Origin: Nevskia sp.
GTDB taxonomy: Bacteria > Pseudomonadota > Gammaproteobacteria > Nevskiales > Nevskiaceae
Direction: 5' to 3'
DNA length: 33,289 bases
Assembly: GCA_030694365.1 (NCBI GenBank)
Contig: JAUXYM010000095.1
Coordinates: forward strand, 1 to 33,289
Shown here: in pieces, positions 1-8,840 of the stretch
Layout of the letters: every line of letters starts with the position of its first letter
How positions within the stretch are numbered: position 1 is the first letter of the stretch
Made by a program: the position numbers and the translations under genes
Notes under the pieces: model-generated
The model's database searches: none
What the model saw: the letters and a program-made list of their open reading frames with translations, nothing else
What the model was told of the DNA's origin: nothing

Positions 1-1199
1 CGCACCGGCGGCGCGGCCGAAGCGAAGTACACCTTGCGGGCGCCGGCGTCGCGAGCCATCTGGACGATTTCCTGGCTGGTGGTGCCGCGGACGATCGAGT
101 CATCGACCAGTAGCACGTTCTTGCCGCGGAATTCGACCGGAATCGGATTCAGCTTCTGGCGCACGCTTTTCTTGCGCTGGGCCTGGCCCGGCATGATGAA
201 GGTGCGGCCGATGTAGCGGTTCTTGATGAAGCCTTCGCGGTAGTTGACGTTCAGCCGAGCGGCCAGTTCGGCACCGGCGACGCGGGAGGTGTCGGGGATC
301 GGAATCACCACGTCGATGTCGTGATCCGGCCACTCGCGGAGGATCTTTTCGGCGAGCTTGATGCCCATCCGCAGCCGCGCCTTGTAGACGTAGATCTTGT
401 CCATCACCGAATCCGGGCGGGCCAGATAGACGTGCTCGAAGATGCACGGCGAATAGCTCGGATTGATGGCGCACTGGCGGACATGAATCTGGCCGTCGAG
501 CGTGATCCACACCGCCTCGCCGGGCGCGATGTCGGCGATCAGTTCGAAGCCGGCGGCGTCGAGCGCGACCGATTCCGAGGCGATCATGTAGTCCATGCCC
601 TGCGGCCCTTCACGACGGCCATAGACCACCGGGCGGATGCCGTGCGGATCGCGGAAGCCGACCACGCCGTAGCCGCTGATCATCGCCACGACGGCGTAAG
701 CACCGCGAGCGCGGATGTGGACGCGGGATACGGCCTCGAACACGTCTTCAGGCGACACCCGTGGCGAGCCCATCATCATCAGCTCGTGGGCGAAGACATT
801 GAGCAGCACTTCGGAATCGGAATCGGTGTTCAGGTGCCGGCGATCTTCGGCGAACAGCTCCTGCTTCAGCTGCTCGGCGTTGGTCAGATTGCCGTTGTGG
901 GCCAGCGACACGCCGAACGGGGTGTTGGTATAGAACGGCTGCGCTTCAGCCGAGGTCGCGGTGCCAGCGGTCGGGTAGCGGACATGGCCGATGCCCATAT
1001 TGCCGCGCAGGCGGACCATGTATTCGTCCTTGTGGAAAACGTCGCGAACCAGCCCGTTCTCCTTGTGCAGATACAGGCGATCACCTTCGCTGGTGATGAT
1101 GCCGGCGGCATCCTGGCCACGATGCTGAAGCATCGTCAGGCCATCGTAGATTTCCTGGTTGACCTGACTTTTCGCAACGATTCCGACAATCCCGCACAT
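1..1199 (-). CDS. purF: Amidophosphoribosyltransferase (partial, C-terminus off the left edge)
   Basis: PurF catalyses the first committed step of purine synthesis, moving glutamine amide nitrogen onto PRPP to give phosphoribosylamine, in the cytoplasm. Reading back from the ATG at 1199, the protein begins MCGIVGI, so Cys2 becomes the N-terminal nucleophile of a class II glutamine amidotransferase once Met is removed. The motifs [11 protein letters not shown] and GHVRYPTAG follow. Near the window edge is the PRPP-binding motif [14 protein letters not shown] of the phosphoribosyltransferase domain. About 399 codons are visible, so roughly the last fifth of a normal ~500-residue enzyme is missing because the window ends, not because the gene is broken. 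It starts 5 bases after the cvpA stop, the usual cvpA-purF arrangement, so the two are almost certainly co-transcribed. Identification is firm. Confidence 0.97.
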   Translation of the reverse strand, partial: MCGIVGIVAKSQVNQEIYDGLTMLQHRGQDAAGIITSEGDRLYLHKENGLVRDVFHKDEYMVRLRGNMGIGHVRYPTAGTATSAEAQPFYTNTPFGVSLAHNGNLTNAEQLKQELFAEDRRHLNTDSDSEVLLNVFAHELMMMGSPRVSPEDVFEAVSRVHIRARGAYAVVAMISGYGVVGFRDPHGIRPVVYGRREGPQGMDYMIASESVALDAAGFELIADIAPGEAVWITLDGQIHVRQCAINPSYSPCIFEHVYLARPDSVMDKIYVYKARLRMGIKLAEKILREWPDHDIDVVIPIPDTSRVAGAELAARLNVNYREGFIKNRYIGRTFIMPGQAQRKKSVRQKLNPIPVEFRGKNVLLVDDSIVRGTTSQEIVQMARDAGARKVYFASAAPPV

Positions 1200-1204
1200 G
1201 TCTG

Positions 1205-1723
1205 TTACTCCGAATCCGTGTTTCGCAGCGGGGTGGCCGGCTTGAGCCAGTTCAGCCATTCAGCTGGCGCAACGCTCGCCAGATTTTCGGCCAGCGGCTG
1301 AAGCGCTGGCAGCAGTTTCGATTGCTGAACGACTGGCTCGCGATGCAACGCGGTGAGCTGTACGACCAGGGCCAGCACCGCCAGCACCAGCACACCACGG
1401 ACGATGCCGAAGGCGCCGCCGAGCATGCGGTCAAAACTGCCGAGCCCGGCGCCCTTGACGACACGCGACGCCAGCCACGCGACAAACGCGCCGACCAGCA
1501 TCACTGACAGGAAGACCAGAACGTTGGCAAACAGGACGCGACCGAGCGGCGATGCGATGTGCGGCTCTAGCCAATGGGCGAGATCGGGCGCGTACAGCGC
1601 CGTCAGGATGAAGGCTGCAATCAGGGCAGCAAGACTGATGGCCTCACGGACGAGGCCGCGCCAGATGCCCAGCAATAGCGAGAAGGCAAGGATGGCGATG
1701 AAGACGTAATCGACCCAGATCAT
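1205..1723 (-). CDS. cvpA: CvpA family inner-membrane protein
   Basis: The protein has 172 residues with four hydrophobic segments (about residues 5-22, 28-46, 65-88 and 105-125). The conserved CvpA stretch [13 protein letters not shown] precedes the last one. In E. coli, CvpA is needed for colicin V export and has been linked to envelope integrity and bile tolerance; its molecular activity is not settled. It sits immediately upstream of purF, the order found across Gammaproteobacteria. The gene begins 173 bases from the divergent M48 protease gene. The start [12 protein letters not shown] is chosen because the first transmembrane helix follows directly and no longer reading is plausible. Confidence 0.93.
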   Translation of the reverse strand: MIWVDYVFIAILAFSLLLGIWRGLVREAISLAALIAAFILTALYAPDLAHWLEPHIASPLGRVLFANVLVFLSVMLVGAFVAWLASRVVKGAGLGSFDRMLGGAFGIVRGVLVLAVLALVVQLTALHREPVVQQSKLLPALQPLAENLASVAPAEWLNWLKPATPLRNTDSE

Positions 1724-1896
1724 GCCGCGTGAACGTCCCCCCGAAAAATCGGGCGAAGTCTACCATCGCCCTGAGGCATGGAGGCGTCCGTTTCGTTGTC
1801 CGCCTTTTGGGTCGCAGGCACAGGACTCTGTTGAAACTTAAGTAAGCCGCAGGTCTCTAAGCGTAAACTCGACGTCACCCCGGGCTTAACTCCTAC
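1724..1896. other. Divergent intergenic region between cvpA and the M48 protease gene
   Basis: These 173 bases must carry the promoters for both cvpA-purF (-) and the protease (+). A TTGAAA hexamer lies at 1831-1836 on the plus strand, but no good -10 hexamer stands at the expected spacing, so no promoter is called. No purine-repressor-like palindrome was recognised by eye. Confidence 0.4.
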
Positions 1897-3354
1897 ATGC
1901 GCAAAACCTTCCTTTCGCTGGCCATCGCCACGCTGGCGTTCGTCAGTGCTGTCAGCAACGCCGAGCAGCCGATCATCGATCTGCCCGAGATCGGCAATCC
2001 CGCTGATCTGGCCTTGTCGCCCGCGGAAGAAAATGAGATCGGCCAGCAGGTTGCCGCCGAGCTTTACTACTACAACTACGTGCTTGAAGACGTCGAGATC
2101 GGCGAGTACCTGACTGCACTCGGCTGGCGCCTGGCCGCGTTCGGCACCGAGAAGCCGCCGGCCTTCAATTTCTTCCTGATCGCCGATCCGCGCATCAACG
2201 CGTTCGCTCTGCCCGGTGCCTATATCGGTGTCAACGCCGGCCTGCTGTTGGCGGCGAACAGCGAGAGCGAAGTGGCCGGCGTCATGGCCCACGAAGAAGC
2301 CCACGTGACTCAGCGCCATGCTGCGCGCGGCCAGAACGATGATCAGGTCGCCACCATCGCCACCTGGGCTGCAGTGATCGCGGCGATCATCGCCGGCTCG
2401 GCGAATCCGAATATCGTCATCGGCGCGCTGTCGCTGGGTCAGGGTATCAATTACAACCGGCAAGTCAGCTACACGCGCTCGAACGAGTTCGAGGCCGACC
2501 GCATCGGTATCCGCACGCTCGCCGCTGCCGGTTTCGATCCCAACGGCATGGCCGGCTTCTTTTCCAAGCTCGAACAGCAGACGCGCCTATATGGCAACCG
2601 CCTGCCGGAAATCCTGCTGACCCATCCGGTCAATTCGACGCGTATCGCCGAAGCCTCGGCTCGCGCAGCCAGTTATCAGAAGCGTGACGTCAAGAACTCG
2701 CCGGATTTCGAGATCATGCGCGCGCGAATTCGTGTGCTGATGGCCGATTCGGCCAGCGAGATCGCAGCGTACTTCGAGGGCGAGCTGAATGCCGGCAAGC
2801 TGACGCCGGAAAACCAGTATGGGCTGGCGATGGCCCAGCACGCGCAAGGTCATTACGACGAAGCTCAGGCCGCACTCGAGCCCTTGCTGAAAGCCGGATC
2901 GAAAGCCGTCAGCGTGCCGATTCTCGAAGCCCGCATCCTGATCGGCCAGGGCAAGACCGATGAAGGCCTGGCCTTGATGGAAAAGACACTGAACGGCGTG
3001 CCGCGCCATCCGCCGGCCATCCTCGCCTATGCCGATGCCTTGATCTCCGCGAACCGCCCCGATGAAGCGCGGCGCGTGCTGCTGTCACATGAACAGGCGC
3101 TCGGCACCCGCATCGACACCTATCGTCTGCTGGCCGCCGCTGCCCGCGCATCGGGCAACGTTGCCGAAGCGCAATACCAGCAGTGCCTGTACTACTACGG
3201 GCGCGGTGATGTTCGCGGCGCCTTGCAGCAGCTGAATGCGGGCTTGCGGGTTGCCAGTATCACGACCCAGGATCGCTCACGGCTCAGCGCCAAGCGTCAG
3301 GAAATTCTCGAGACCATTCCGAAGGATCAACTGCGCCGGTTGCAGCGCGAGTAA
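1897..3354 (+). CDS. bepA: Periplasmic M48 zinc metalloprotease with TPR domain, BepA type
   Basis: The protein has 485 residues. It starts with a Sec signal peptide (Arg-Lys then a hydrophobic core, likely cleaved near residue 22), so it acts in the periplasm. The M48 zinc site is HEEAH at residues 132-136, with the third ligand Glu197 in NEFEADR. The LTHPVNSTRIAEA segment corresponds to the region holding the regulatory 'switch' histidine of E. coli BepA. The remaining ~220 residues are helical repeats of TPR character. BepA assists or degrades stalled LptD and BamA assembly intermediates; that role is family knowledge carried over by domain architecture and length (487 in E. coli). The gene stands alone on the plus strand and ends 8 bases from the convergent epimerase gene. 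Confidence 0.9.
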   Translation: MRKTFLSLAIATLAFVSAVSNAEQPIIDLPEIGNPADLALSPAEENEIGQQVAAELYYYNYVLEDVEIGEYLTALGWRLAAFGTEKPPAFNFFLIADPRINAFALPGAYIGVNAGLLLAANSESEVAGVMAHEEAHVTQRHAARGQNDDQVATIATWAAVIAAIIAGSANPNIVIGALSLGQGINYNRQVSYTRSNEFEADRIGIRTLAAAGFDPNGMAGFFSKLEQQTRLYGNRLPEILLTHPVNSTRIAEASARAASYQKRDVKNSPDFEIMRARIRVLMADSASEIAAYFEGELNAGKLTPENQYGLAMAQHAQGHYDEAQAALEPLLKAGSKAVSVPILEARILIGQGKTDEGLALMEKTLNGVPRHPPAILAYADALISANRPDEARRVLLSHEQALGTRIDTYRLLAAAARASGNVAEAQYQQCLYYYGRGDVRGALQQLNAGLRVASITTQDRSRLSAKRQEILETIPKDQLRRLQRE

Positions 3355-3362
3355 GGCGCGTC

Positions 3363-4364
3363 TCAGGTTTCAGCCGCGTCTGACTTGAGGCGGCCGCTGG
3401 CGATCATCCAGCGATGGCAGTCCTCCAGCAGCGTCGCCAGCGGCAGCGGTTCATAGCCAAGCTCGGCGACCGCCTTGGCGTTCCGGCAATAGAGCGTGGT
3501 CGACAGCAGCTCGATCGCGTCGACCGTCAGCTCCGGTTCGCGACGCAGCAGCGCTGACATCAGTTCGTCGAGCCGCGCCAGCACGCGCATCGCAGGCAAC
3601 GGCAGGGAGCGCGGCCTGACCGGCACCTTCATCAGCTTGGCAATCGCCCGCGCCAGCCCGACGTAACTGGAGTCGGCACCGCCCAGCAGATAATTCGACC
3701 CTGCCCGCCCCCGATCGACCGCGGCAACATGCGCGCGAACCACCGAGCGCACATGGCAGAAGCTGCCACCGCCGCCGGGCATTGCCGGCAGCCGGCCTCG
3801 CTCGACCATCCGGAACACCCGCGACCAGTTGTGCTCGTCATGCGCACCGATGACATGGGCCGGATTGATGATCACCGCGTTGAGACCGCGGCTGATGCCT
3901 TGCCGGATCTCGCGCTCGGCGAGCGCCTTGCTGCGTACATAGTTGATCGTCGAACCAAGGCCACGCGATGGCGTGTCCTCGGACACCGTGCCGCCATGCA
4001 GACCGTAGGCAACCAGACTCGAGGTATGGATGAAGCGCCCCGCCCCGGTTTCCAGGGCCGCGCGCACCGCATTGCGTGTGCCTTTGACGTTGACCTTGAG
4101 CTGCTCGATGCGCTGACGCGACCACAACGAGGTATTGGTCGCGGCATGGAATACGGCATCGACCTGCGCCGGCATCGCGTCACGCAGACTTCGAAAATCG
4201 GTGACATCGCCGATGACGCGCTGCGCTGAGAGTTGTTCGAGCCGCTGCAGCTTGGCATCGGCCCGATGCATGGCTGTCACCTGCCAGCCCTGGGCCAGCA
4301 GTTCTTCGACCAGATTGACGCCGATGAAGCCATCGGCACCGGTCACGAATGCCGTACGGCTCAT
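3363..4364 (-). CDS. NAD(P)-dependent epimerase / dihydroflavonol-4-reductase-like extended SDR
   Basis: This is a 333-residue extended short-chain dehydrogenase. The Rossmann glycine motif GADGFIG is at residues 9-15. The catalytic Ser lies near 115-116 (IHTSSLVAYG), with Tyr142 and Lys146 in NYVRSK. Length and layout fit the dihydroflavonol-reductase/3-beta-HSD-like and hopanoid-associated (HpnA-like) epimerases, whose substrates cannot be told apart from sequence alone. The gene follows lapB at 61 bases on the same strand, so it may be the last gene of the lapAB transcript. That position is consistent with a role in envelope sugar or lipid metabolism, but this is inference from context. 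Confidence 0.8.
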   Translation of the reverse strand: MSRTAFVTGADGFIGVNLVEELLAQGWQVTAMHRADAKLQRLEQLSAQRVIGDVTDFRSLRDAMPAQVDAVFHAATNTSLWSRQRIEQLKVNVKGTRNAVRAALETGAGRFIHTSSLVAYGLHGGTVSEDTPSRGLGSTINYVRSKALAEREIRQGISRGLNAVIINPAHVIGAHDEHNWSRVFRMVERGRLPAMPGGGGSFCHVRSVVRAHVAAVDRGRAGSNYLLGGADSSYVGLARAIAKLMKVPVRPRSLPLPAMRVLARLDELMSALLRREPELTVDAIELLSTTLYCRNAKAVAELGYEPLPLATLLEDCHRWMIASGRLKSDAAET

Positions 4365-4425
4365 GGCTGGGCGCCTGCCCAGAACGGCTTCGCCGCCACC
4401 TCGAACTGCCGAGGCCGGCGCAGAC

Positions 4426-5520
4426 TCAAAGGTCTTCCTTCGCGGGCGCGATCGTCGCCCAGTGCTTGCAGCTCGGGCACTGCCAGAACAGCACGCCGGG
4501 CTTCAAGCCGCAGTTGCTGCAGGCGTAGCGCGGCTGCCCCTGCAGACGCTTGCGATAGACGCTGGTCAGGCTAGCCGCAGTATCGAAACCGGGCATCGAA
4601 GCATCGATCCAGACCAGCAGCCCCCGCCAGTTCGGCGTTTTCATCAGCCGGGTCGCCAGATAGGCCTGGGCGTTGTCGCCCTGCTCGACGAGGATGTCGG
4701 CCTTGGCCAGAGCCACCGCCAGCGAATCCGGGTGATCGGCTTCGGCATCGTCGAGAAACTGCACGTAGGCATCGGCATTGTCGCTTTCGAGATGGCAGCG
4801 CTGCATCGGCACCAGCACCTCCGGCAGATAGCGGACATCCTGCTCGATCGTTCGCGTATAGGCCTTGATCGCGGCATTCCAGTCCTTGGCCGCTTCGGCG
4901 AGGCTGGCCAGCAACAGGCTGGCGCGCGCGCAGCCATGGTCGGAGTCGAGTGCCTTTTCGGCGCGCTGATGCGCGGTTGCAAGATCGCCATCATGGCGAG
5001 CGTTTTCCGCCAGCTCGCAGTGATGATGGGCAATGCGCCGCGCCTGGGATTTGCCCTGAACGCCCTGCAACTGGGCCGCCGTGCGCATCGCCTGCTGCCA
5101 GTCGCGGCCCTGCTCATGCAGATCGAGCAGCAGTTCCAGCGCCTCGCTGAGATGCTGGCCAGCGGCGACCAACTCCTGCAGCAACTGTTCGGCGCGATCC
5201 ATCACGCCGCCGCGCAGAAAATCCTGCGCCAGCTCCAGCCGTGCACGGGCCCCCTCGTCAGCGGTCAGCTCGGGCCTGGCCAGCACGGCTTCATGCAGCT
5301 GGATGGCGCGATCGAAATCGCCGCGCTTGCGGAACAGGCTGCCGAGCGTCATCTGCAGTTCGACGGGATCGCTATCGGCCCGCGGCGGCAGGTTCATGTC
5401 CAGCCGCGGCTCACCGGGTGTCGAAGGTGCCGGGCGATCCAGCGTCTTGCGCTTGGCCATCGCCAAGCCGAGCACCACGCCTAGCGGCAGGAAAGCCCAG
5501 GAGAACAGCGTTTCGAACAT
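4426..5520 (-). CDS. lapB: Lipopolysaccharide assembly protein B (TPR protein with rubredoxin-like zinc knuckle)
   Basis: LapB anchors to the inner membrane by one N-terminal helix (about residues 5-22, FSWAFLPLGVVLGLAMA) and faces the cytoplasm. It brings LpxC to the FtsH protease and so sets LPS synthesis. After the helix comes a long run of TPR-type helical pairs (about 45-320). The C-terminus carries two CxxC pairs, Cys334/Cys337 and Cys348/Cys351, the rubredoxin-like metal site typical of LapB (YciM). The length of 364 residues is slightly shorter than E. coli's 389. It starts 13 bases after the lapA stop, the conserved ihfB-lapA-lapB order. The identification rests on both architecture and context. 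Confidence 0.93.
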   Translation of the reverse strand: MFETLFSWAFLPLGVVLGLAMAKRKTLDRPAPSTPGEPRLDMNLPPRADSDPVELQMTLGSLFRKRGDFDRAIQLHEAVLARPELTADEGARARLELAQDFLRGGVMDRAEQLLQELVAAGQHLSEALELLLDLHEQGRDWQQAMRTAAQLQGVQGKSQARRIAHHHCELAENARHDGDLATAHQRAEKALDSDHGCARASLLLASLAEAAKDWNAAIKAYTRTIEQDVRYLPEVLVPMQRCHLESDNADAYVQFLDDAEADHPDSLAVALAKADILVEQGDNAQAYLATRLMKTPNWRGLLVWIDASMPGFDTAASLTSVYRKRLQGQPRYACSNCGLKPGVLFWQCPSCKHWATIAPAKEDL

Positions 5521-5533
5521 CGCCGGCCGCTGC

Positions 5534-5827
5534 TCAGCGGCTGCCGAGCAACGGCAGATTGCGCAGGTTCTTGAGCTCGGTTTCGCTGTCGCGCAGCGCC
5601 TTGCGCAGACGGCGGATTTCGCGATGCAGACGCAGCATTCGCAGGCCGCACAGCGCCAGGGTCAGCACCGCCGCAATGACGAAGCTGACGGCCACGAGCA
5701 CGGCGACCCGAATTTCGGCCTGTCCGAACAGATAATGGAAGGTGACTCTCTCGGCATTGAAATAGCCAAGGCTGGCACCGGTCAGAAACACCAAAGCCAG
5801 CAGGATCACGGTCAGCACTCGAAGCAT
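5534..5827 (-). CDS. lapA: Lipopolysaccharide assembly protein A domain (DUF1049)
   Basis: This 97-residue protein has two transmembrane helices (about residues 4-23 and 42-63) followed by a short basic/coiled-coil tail rich in Arg and Leu (RLHREIRRLRKALRDSE). That is the standard LapA (YciS) plan. LapA works with LapB at the inner membrane in control of LPS assembly. It lies between ihfB (50 bases upstream) and lapB (13 bases downstream) in the usual order. No motif beyond topology is available for a protein this small, so context carries much of the weight. Confidence 0.88.
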   Translation of the reverse strand: MLRVLTVILLALVFLTGASLGYFNAERVTFHYLFGQAEIRVAVLVAVSFVIAAVLTLALCGLRMLRLHREIRRLRKALRDSETELKNLRNLPLLGSR

Positions 5828-5877
5828 GGGAAGTCGATCCGTGATGAAGCGAAAGAAGACGACAGGCTGACCGGCGA

Positions 5878-6186
5878 TCAGAGGTTCTTCAGCGGTGTGG
5901 TCTCGATGCTGGCATTGACTCGCTCGCGCATTTCCTTGCCCGGCTTGAAATGCGGCACGTGCTTGGATGGAATCTGTACCGCTTCGCCGGTCTTCGGGTT
6001 GCGGCCGACGCGCGACGGACGACTGTGCAGCGCAAAGCTGCCGAAGCCACGGATCTCGACCCGCTCCTCGTGGGCCAGCGCATCACCGATCTGGTCGAGC
6101 ACCAGCTTGACGGCCAGTTCGACATCTTTCTGCATCAGATGGGTCTGCTTCAGCGCGAGCGCTTCGATCAATTCGGATTTGGTCAT
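5878..6186 (-). CDS. ihfB: Integration host factor beta subunit
   Basis: IhfB pairs with IhfA to make the sequence-specific DNA-bending protein IHF. From the ATG at 6186 the protein has 102 residues and begins [10 protein letters not shown], like E. coli IhfB. The region GFGSF (47-51) is followed by the DNA-intercalating beta-arm GRNPKTGE with Pro64. An upstream in-frame start at 6285 would add about 34 residues unrelated to the family and would begin inside the rpsA terminator, so it is rejected. The C-terminus is a few residues longer than the usual 94-96. A terminator separates it from rpsA and a candidate promoter with 17-base spacing lies just upstream, so ihfB appears to be expressed on its own and possibly with lapAB. 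Confidence 0.95.
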   Translation of the reverse strand: MTKSELIEALALKQTHLMQKDVELAVKLVLDQIGDALAHEERVEIRGFGSFALHSRPSRVGRNPKTGEAVQIPSKHVPHFKPGKEMRERVNASIETTPLKNL

Positions 6187-6220
6187 AAATGCTTGCGCGA
6201 TCAAACCTTTGGGACGGCCG

Positions 6221-6249
6221 ACGATAGTGAAAAAGCAGCAACTGCGCAA
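6221..6249 (-). promoter_or_regulatory. Candidate sigma-70 promoter for ihfB
   Basis: On the minus strand a -35 hexamer TTGCGC (6244-6249) and a -10 hexamer TATCGT (6221-6226) are separated by exactly 17 bases, each matching consensus at four of six positions. It lies 35 bases upstream of the ihfB ATG and downstream of the rpsA terminator, where an independent ihfB promoter is expected. Seen by eye only. Confidence 0.45.
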
Positions 6250-6253
6250 CCGT

Positions 6254-6282
6254 TGTCGCGCAAATTTCTCAAACGCGCGACA
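6254..6282. repeat. 8-base perfect inverted repeat upstream of ihfB
   Basis: TGTCGCGC (6254-6261) is repeated inverted as GCGCGACA (6275-6282) with a 13-base AT-rich centre. It lies between the candidate ihfB promoter and the rpsA terminator. It could be a protein-binding site (ihfB is autoregulated in E. coli) or part of the terminator region; the sequence alone does not decide. Confidence 0.5.
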
Positions 6283-6283
6283 C

Positions 6284-6314
6284 AAAAAAAAGAGCCGCGC
6301 GTTTGCGCGGCTCT
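6284..6314 (-). terminator. Rho-independent terminator after rpsA
   Basis: A perfect 10-base stem, AGAGCCGCGC (6291-6300) with GCGCGGCTCT (6305-6314) and a 4-base loop, is followed on the minus strand by a run of T residues (A-run at 6284-6290 on the plus strand). It is 35 bases past the rpsA stop and should end the supraoperon transcript before ihfB. Confidence 0.9.
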
Positions 6315-6348
6315 TCTGTGCGGCGGAAAAGCTCGGTGCTGGCTCGAC

Positions 6349-8043
6349 TTAGTTGTCGTTGCCGCCGATCTGTTCCTTCAGCAGGTCGCCCAGGCTGGTC
6401 TTGCCAGTCGAAGCATTGCGGCTGTACTCGGCCACAGCTTCTTCTTCTTCCTGGATTTCCTTGGCACGAACCGACAGCGTCACGATGCGGTTCTTGCGAT
6501 CCACACCGATGAAGCGCGACTCCAGCTCCTGGCCAACCGACAGCACCTTGGTGGCATCTTCGACGCGCTCGCGCGCCAGATCGCCGGCCTTGATGTAGCC
6601 CTCGACACCGCCCGCGAGGGTGATGACAGCACCCTTGGCGTCGACTTCCTTGACGATGCCCTTGACCATCTGGCCCTTCTGGTTGTCAGCAAGGAACATG
6701 GTGAGCGGATCCTGGCCCATCTGCTTGATGCCCAGGCTGATGCGCTCACGGGTACCGTCGATGGCAAGCACGGTGGCTTCCAGCTCCTGGCCCTTCGAGT
6801 AGCGACGGACGGCGGTTTCGCCGGCTTCGTTCCAGTCCAGATCGGACAGGTGGACGAGACCGTCGATGCCACCATCCAGACCGATGAAGATGCCGAAGTC
6901 GGTGATCGACTTGATCTGGCCCTTGACCTTGTCGCCCTTCTGGAAGTTCTGGGAGAACTCTTCCCATGGGTTCGGCACGCACTGCTTCATGCCGAGGCTG
7001 ATGCGGCGGCGCTCTTCGTCGATGTCGAGAATCATGACTTCGACTTCGTCGCCGAGGTGCACCAGCTTGCCTGGGTTGACGTTCTTGTTCGTCCAGTCCA
7101 TTTCCGAGACGTGGACCAGGCCTTCGACACCCGGCTCGATTTCGACGAATGCGCCGTAATCGGTGATGTTGGTGATCTTGCCGAACAGGCGGGTCTTTTC
7201 CGGGTAGCGACGTTCGATGTCGACCCACGGATCCGCACCCAGCTGCTTCAGGCCGAGCGACACGCGGCGACGCTCGCGGTCGTACTTCAGGACCTTGACT
7301 TCGATTTCCACGCCCACGGTCACGACTTCCGCCGGATCCTTGATGCGCTTCCAGGTCATGTCGGTGATGTGCAGCAGGCCGTCGATGCCGCCGAGGTCGA
7401 CGAACGCGCCGTACTCGACGAGGTTCTTGACCACGCCGCGCAGGATCGCGCCTTCCTGGAGCTTCTCGAGCAGCATGTCGCGCTCGGCCGAGTATTCGGC
7501 TTCGAGCACTTCACGGCGAGAAACGACGACGTTGTTGCGCAGGCGATCGAGCTTGATGACCTTGAACTCGAGCGGCTTGCCTTCGAGGTACGCGGTGTCG
7601 CGAACCGGACGGACGTCGACCAGCGAACCCGGCAGGAATGCGCGGACATTGCCGATATCGACGGTGAAACCGCCCTTGACCTTGCCGGTGATGATGCCGA
7701 TGACGGTTTCCTTGCCCTCGAACGCCTTCGTGAGGCGGTCCCAGGTCCGGATGCGTTCGGCCTTTTCCTTGCTGAAGCGGGTTTCGCCGAAGCCGTCTTC
7801 GACCGTTTCCAGCGCCACTTCGATGCGATCGCCGACCATCACCGTCGCCGGTGCGCCGTCAACCATGAATTCTGCGATCGGGATGACGCCTTCGGACTTG
7901 AGTCCGGCGTCAACGATCACCACATCAGCCTTAACTTCGAGCACCAGCGCGGTAACGATGGTGCCAGGCTGCATCGACTGGCCGCCTGAGAGGCTTTCTT
8001 CAAACATCTCGGCGAAACTGAGTTCAACGACACTTTCGATCAT
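6349..8043 (-). CDS. rpsA: 30S ribosomal protein S1
   Basis: S1 binds mRNA on the small ribosomal subunit and helps melt structured leaders. The 564-residue length and six S1-type OB-fold repeats (roughly one per 80-88 residues from 20 to 525) match gammaproteobacterial RpsA. Recurrent signatures include [55 protein letters not shown] and [20 protein letters not shown]. The tail is acidic. The start at 8043 gives [18 protein letters not shown]; an internal Met13 would give the MFEESL start, so the first dozen residues are less certain. It follows cmk after 107 bases that hold two small hairpins, and ends at a strong terminator. S1 autoregulates its own translation in E. coli. Confidence 0.97.
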   Translation of the reverse strand: MIESVVELSFAEMFEESLSGGQSMQPGTIVTALVLEVKADVVIVDAGLKSEGVIPIAEFMVDGAPATVMVGDRIEVALETVEDGFGETRFSKEKAERIRTWDRLTKAFEGKETVIGIITGKVKGGFTVDIGNVRAFLPGSLVDVRPVRDTAYLEGKPLEFKVIKLDRLRNNVVVSRREVLEAEYSAERDMLLEKLQEGAILRGVVKNLVEYGAFVDLGGIDGLLHITDMTWKRIKDPAEVVTVGVEIEVKVLKYDRERRRVSLGLKQLGADPWVDIERRYPEKTRLFGKITNITDYGAFVEIEPGVEGLVHVSEMDWTNKNVNPGKLVHLGDEVEVMILDIDEERRRISLGMKQCVPNPWEEFSQNFQKGDKVKGQIKSITDFGIFIGLDGGIDGLVHLSDLDWNEAGETAVRRYSKGQELEATVLAIDGTRERISLGIKQMGQDPLTMFLADNQKGQMVKGIVKEVDAKGAVITLAGGVEGYIKAGDLARERVEDATKVLSVGQELESRFIGVDRKNRIVTLSVRAKEIQEEEEAVAEYSRNASTGKTSLGDLLKEQIGGNDN

Positions 8044-8078
8044 TCAGCAAGCTCTATAAGTAGGTGAAACATCCGTGG

Positions 8079-8130
8079 GGCCATCCTGGCCGCATGGTCT
8101 AAGGTTTGAGGATCACCATCCTGGCAATCC
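8079..8130 (-). promoter_or_regulatory. Two tandem CCA-GGA-TGG hairpins in the rpsA leader
   Basis: Reading on the minus strand, two short hairpins precede rpsA. The first is GGAT-TG-CCA-GGA-TGG-TG-ATCC (8110-8130). The second is GGCCA-GGA-TGGCC (8079-8091). They share the ten-base core GCCAGGATGG. E. coli rpsA translation is controlled through a structured leader bound by S1, so a structured leader is expected here, but no homology to that leader is claimed. The cores also resemble the hairpins before serC and yebC. Confidence 0.5.
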
Positions 8131-8150
8131 GATTGACGACGTGTCAGCGC

Positions 8151-8840
8151 TCAGGAAATCAGCTGCTTTTGACGCAGCAGGATTTCGAGTTGCACCAGCA
8201 CTTGAGACACCGACATCCTGGTCGTATCGATGATGATCGCGTCAGTCGCGGCGACAAGCGGCGCAATGGCTCGCTTGCGGTCGCGCTCATCACGAGCACG
8301 CACTTCTACAAACAGGTCGTCGAGGTTAACACTTGCACCTTTCTTGCTCAACTGAGCGTGGCGACGCATCGCCCGGGCCTCGGCCTTGGCATCGAGGAAG
8401 ATCTTCAGCACGGCGTCGGGAAACACCACGGACCCCATGTCACGACCGTCGGCGATCAGGCCGGGAGCTTCCCGGAAATCCCGTTGCCGTTGCAGCAGTG
8501 CCGCCCGGACCACCGGTGCGGTGGCGATCTGCGAAGCAAGATTACCGGTTGATTCGGCGCGGATTTTGTCGGTCCAGTTGGCGCCGTTGACGAGAATTGC
8601 TTCGTCTGCCTCGGTTTCGCCGACGAAACGGATGTCCAAAGTTGAAGCCAGCGCGGCGACTTCATCGTGAGCGCCCAAGGCGACACCGGCCTTCACCGCG
8701 GCCAGCGCCAGAACCCGGTACAAAGCGCCGCTGTCGAGCCGATGCCAGCCGGTCCGCGCCGCCAGCCAGCGCGTCGCCATGCCCTTGCCGACGCCGCTCG
8801 GACCGTCGACCGCAATAACCGGTATGCGCACAGGGTTCAC
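8151..8840 (-). CDS. cmk: Cytidylate kinase
   Basis: Cmk phosphorylates CMP and dCMP with ATP. From a GTG at 8840 the protein has 229 residues (E. coli 227) and starts MNPVRIPVIAVDGPSGVGKG, with the P-loop GPSGVGKG at 13-20. Further family motifs are LDSGALYR (switching the usual T to L), DGRDMG near the nucleotide-monophosphate site, and RARDERDRKR. The GTG overlaps the aroA stop in a GTGA arrangement, which implies translational coupling. A longer in-frame reading to 9095 lies wholly within aroA and is rejected. Position between aroA and rpsA is the standard supraoperon order. Confidence 0.95.
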   Translation of the reverse strand: MNPVRIPVIAVDGPSGVGKGMATRWLAARTGWHRLDSGALYRVLALAAVKAGVALGAHDEVAALASTLDIRFVGETEADEAILVNGANWTDKIRAESTGNLASQIATAPVVRAALLQRQRDFREAPGLIADGRDMGSVVFPDAVLKIFLDAKAEARAMRRHAQLSKKGASVNLDDLFVEVRARDERDRKRAIAPLVAATDAIIIDTTRMSVSQVLVQLEILLRQKQLIS

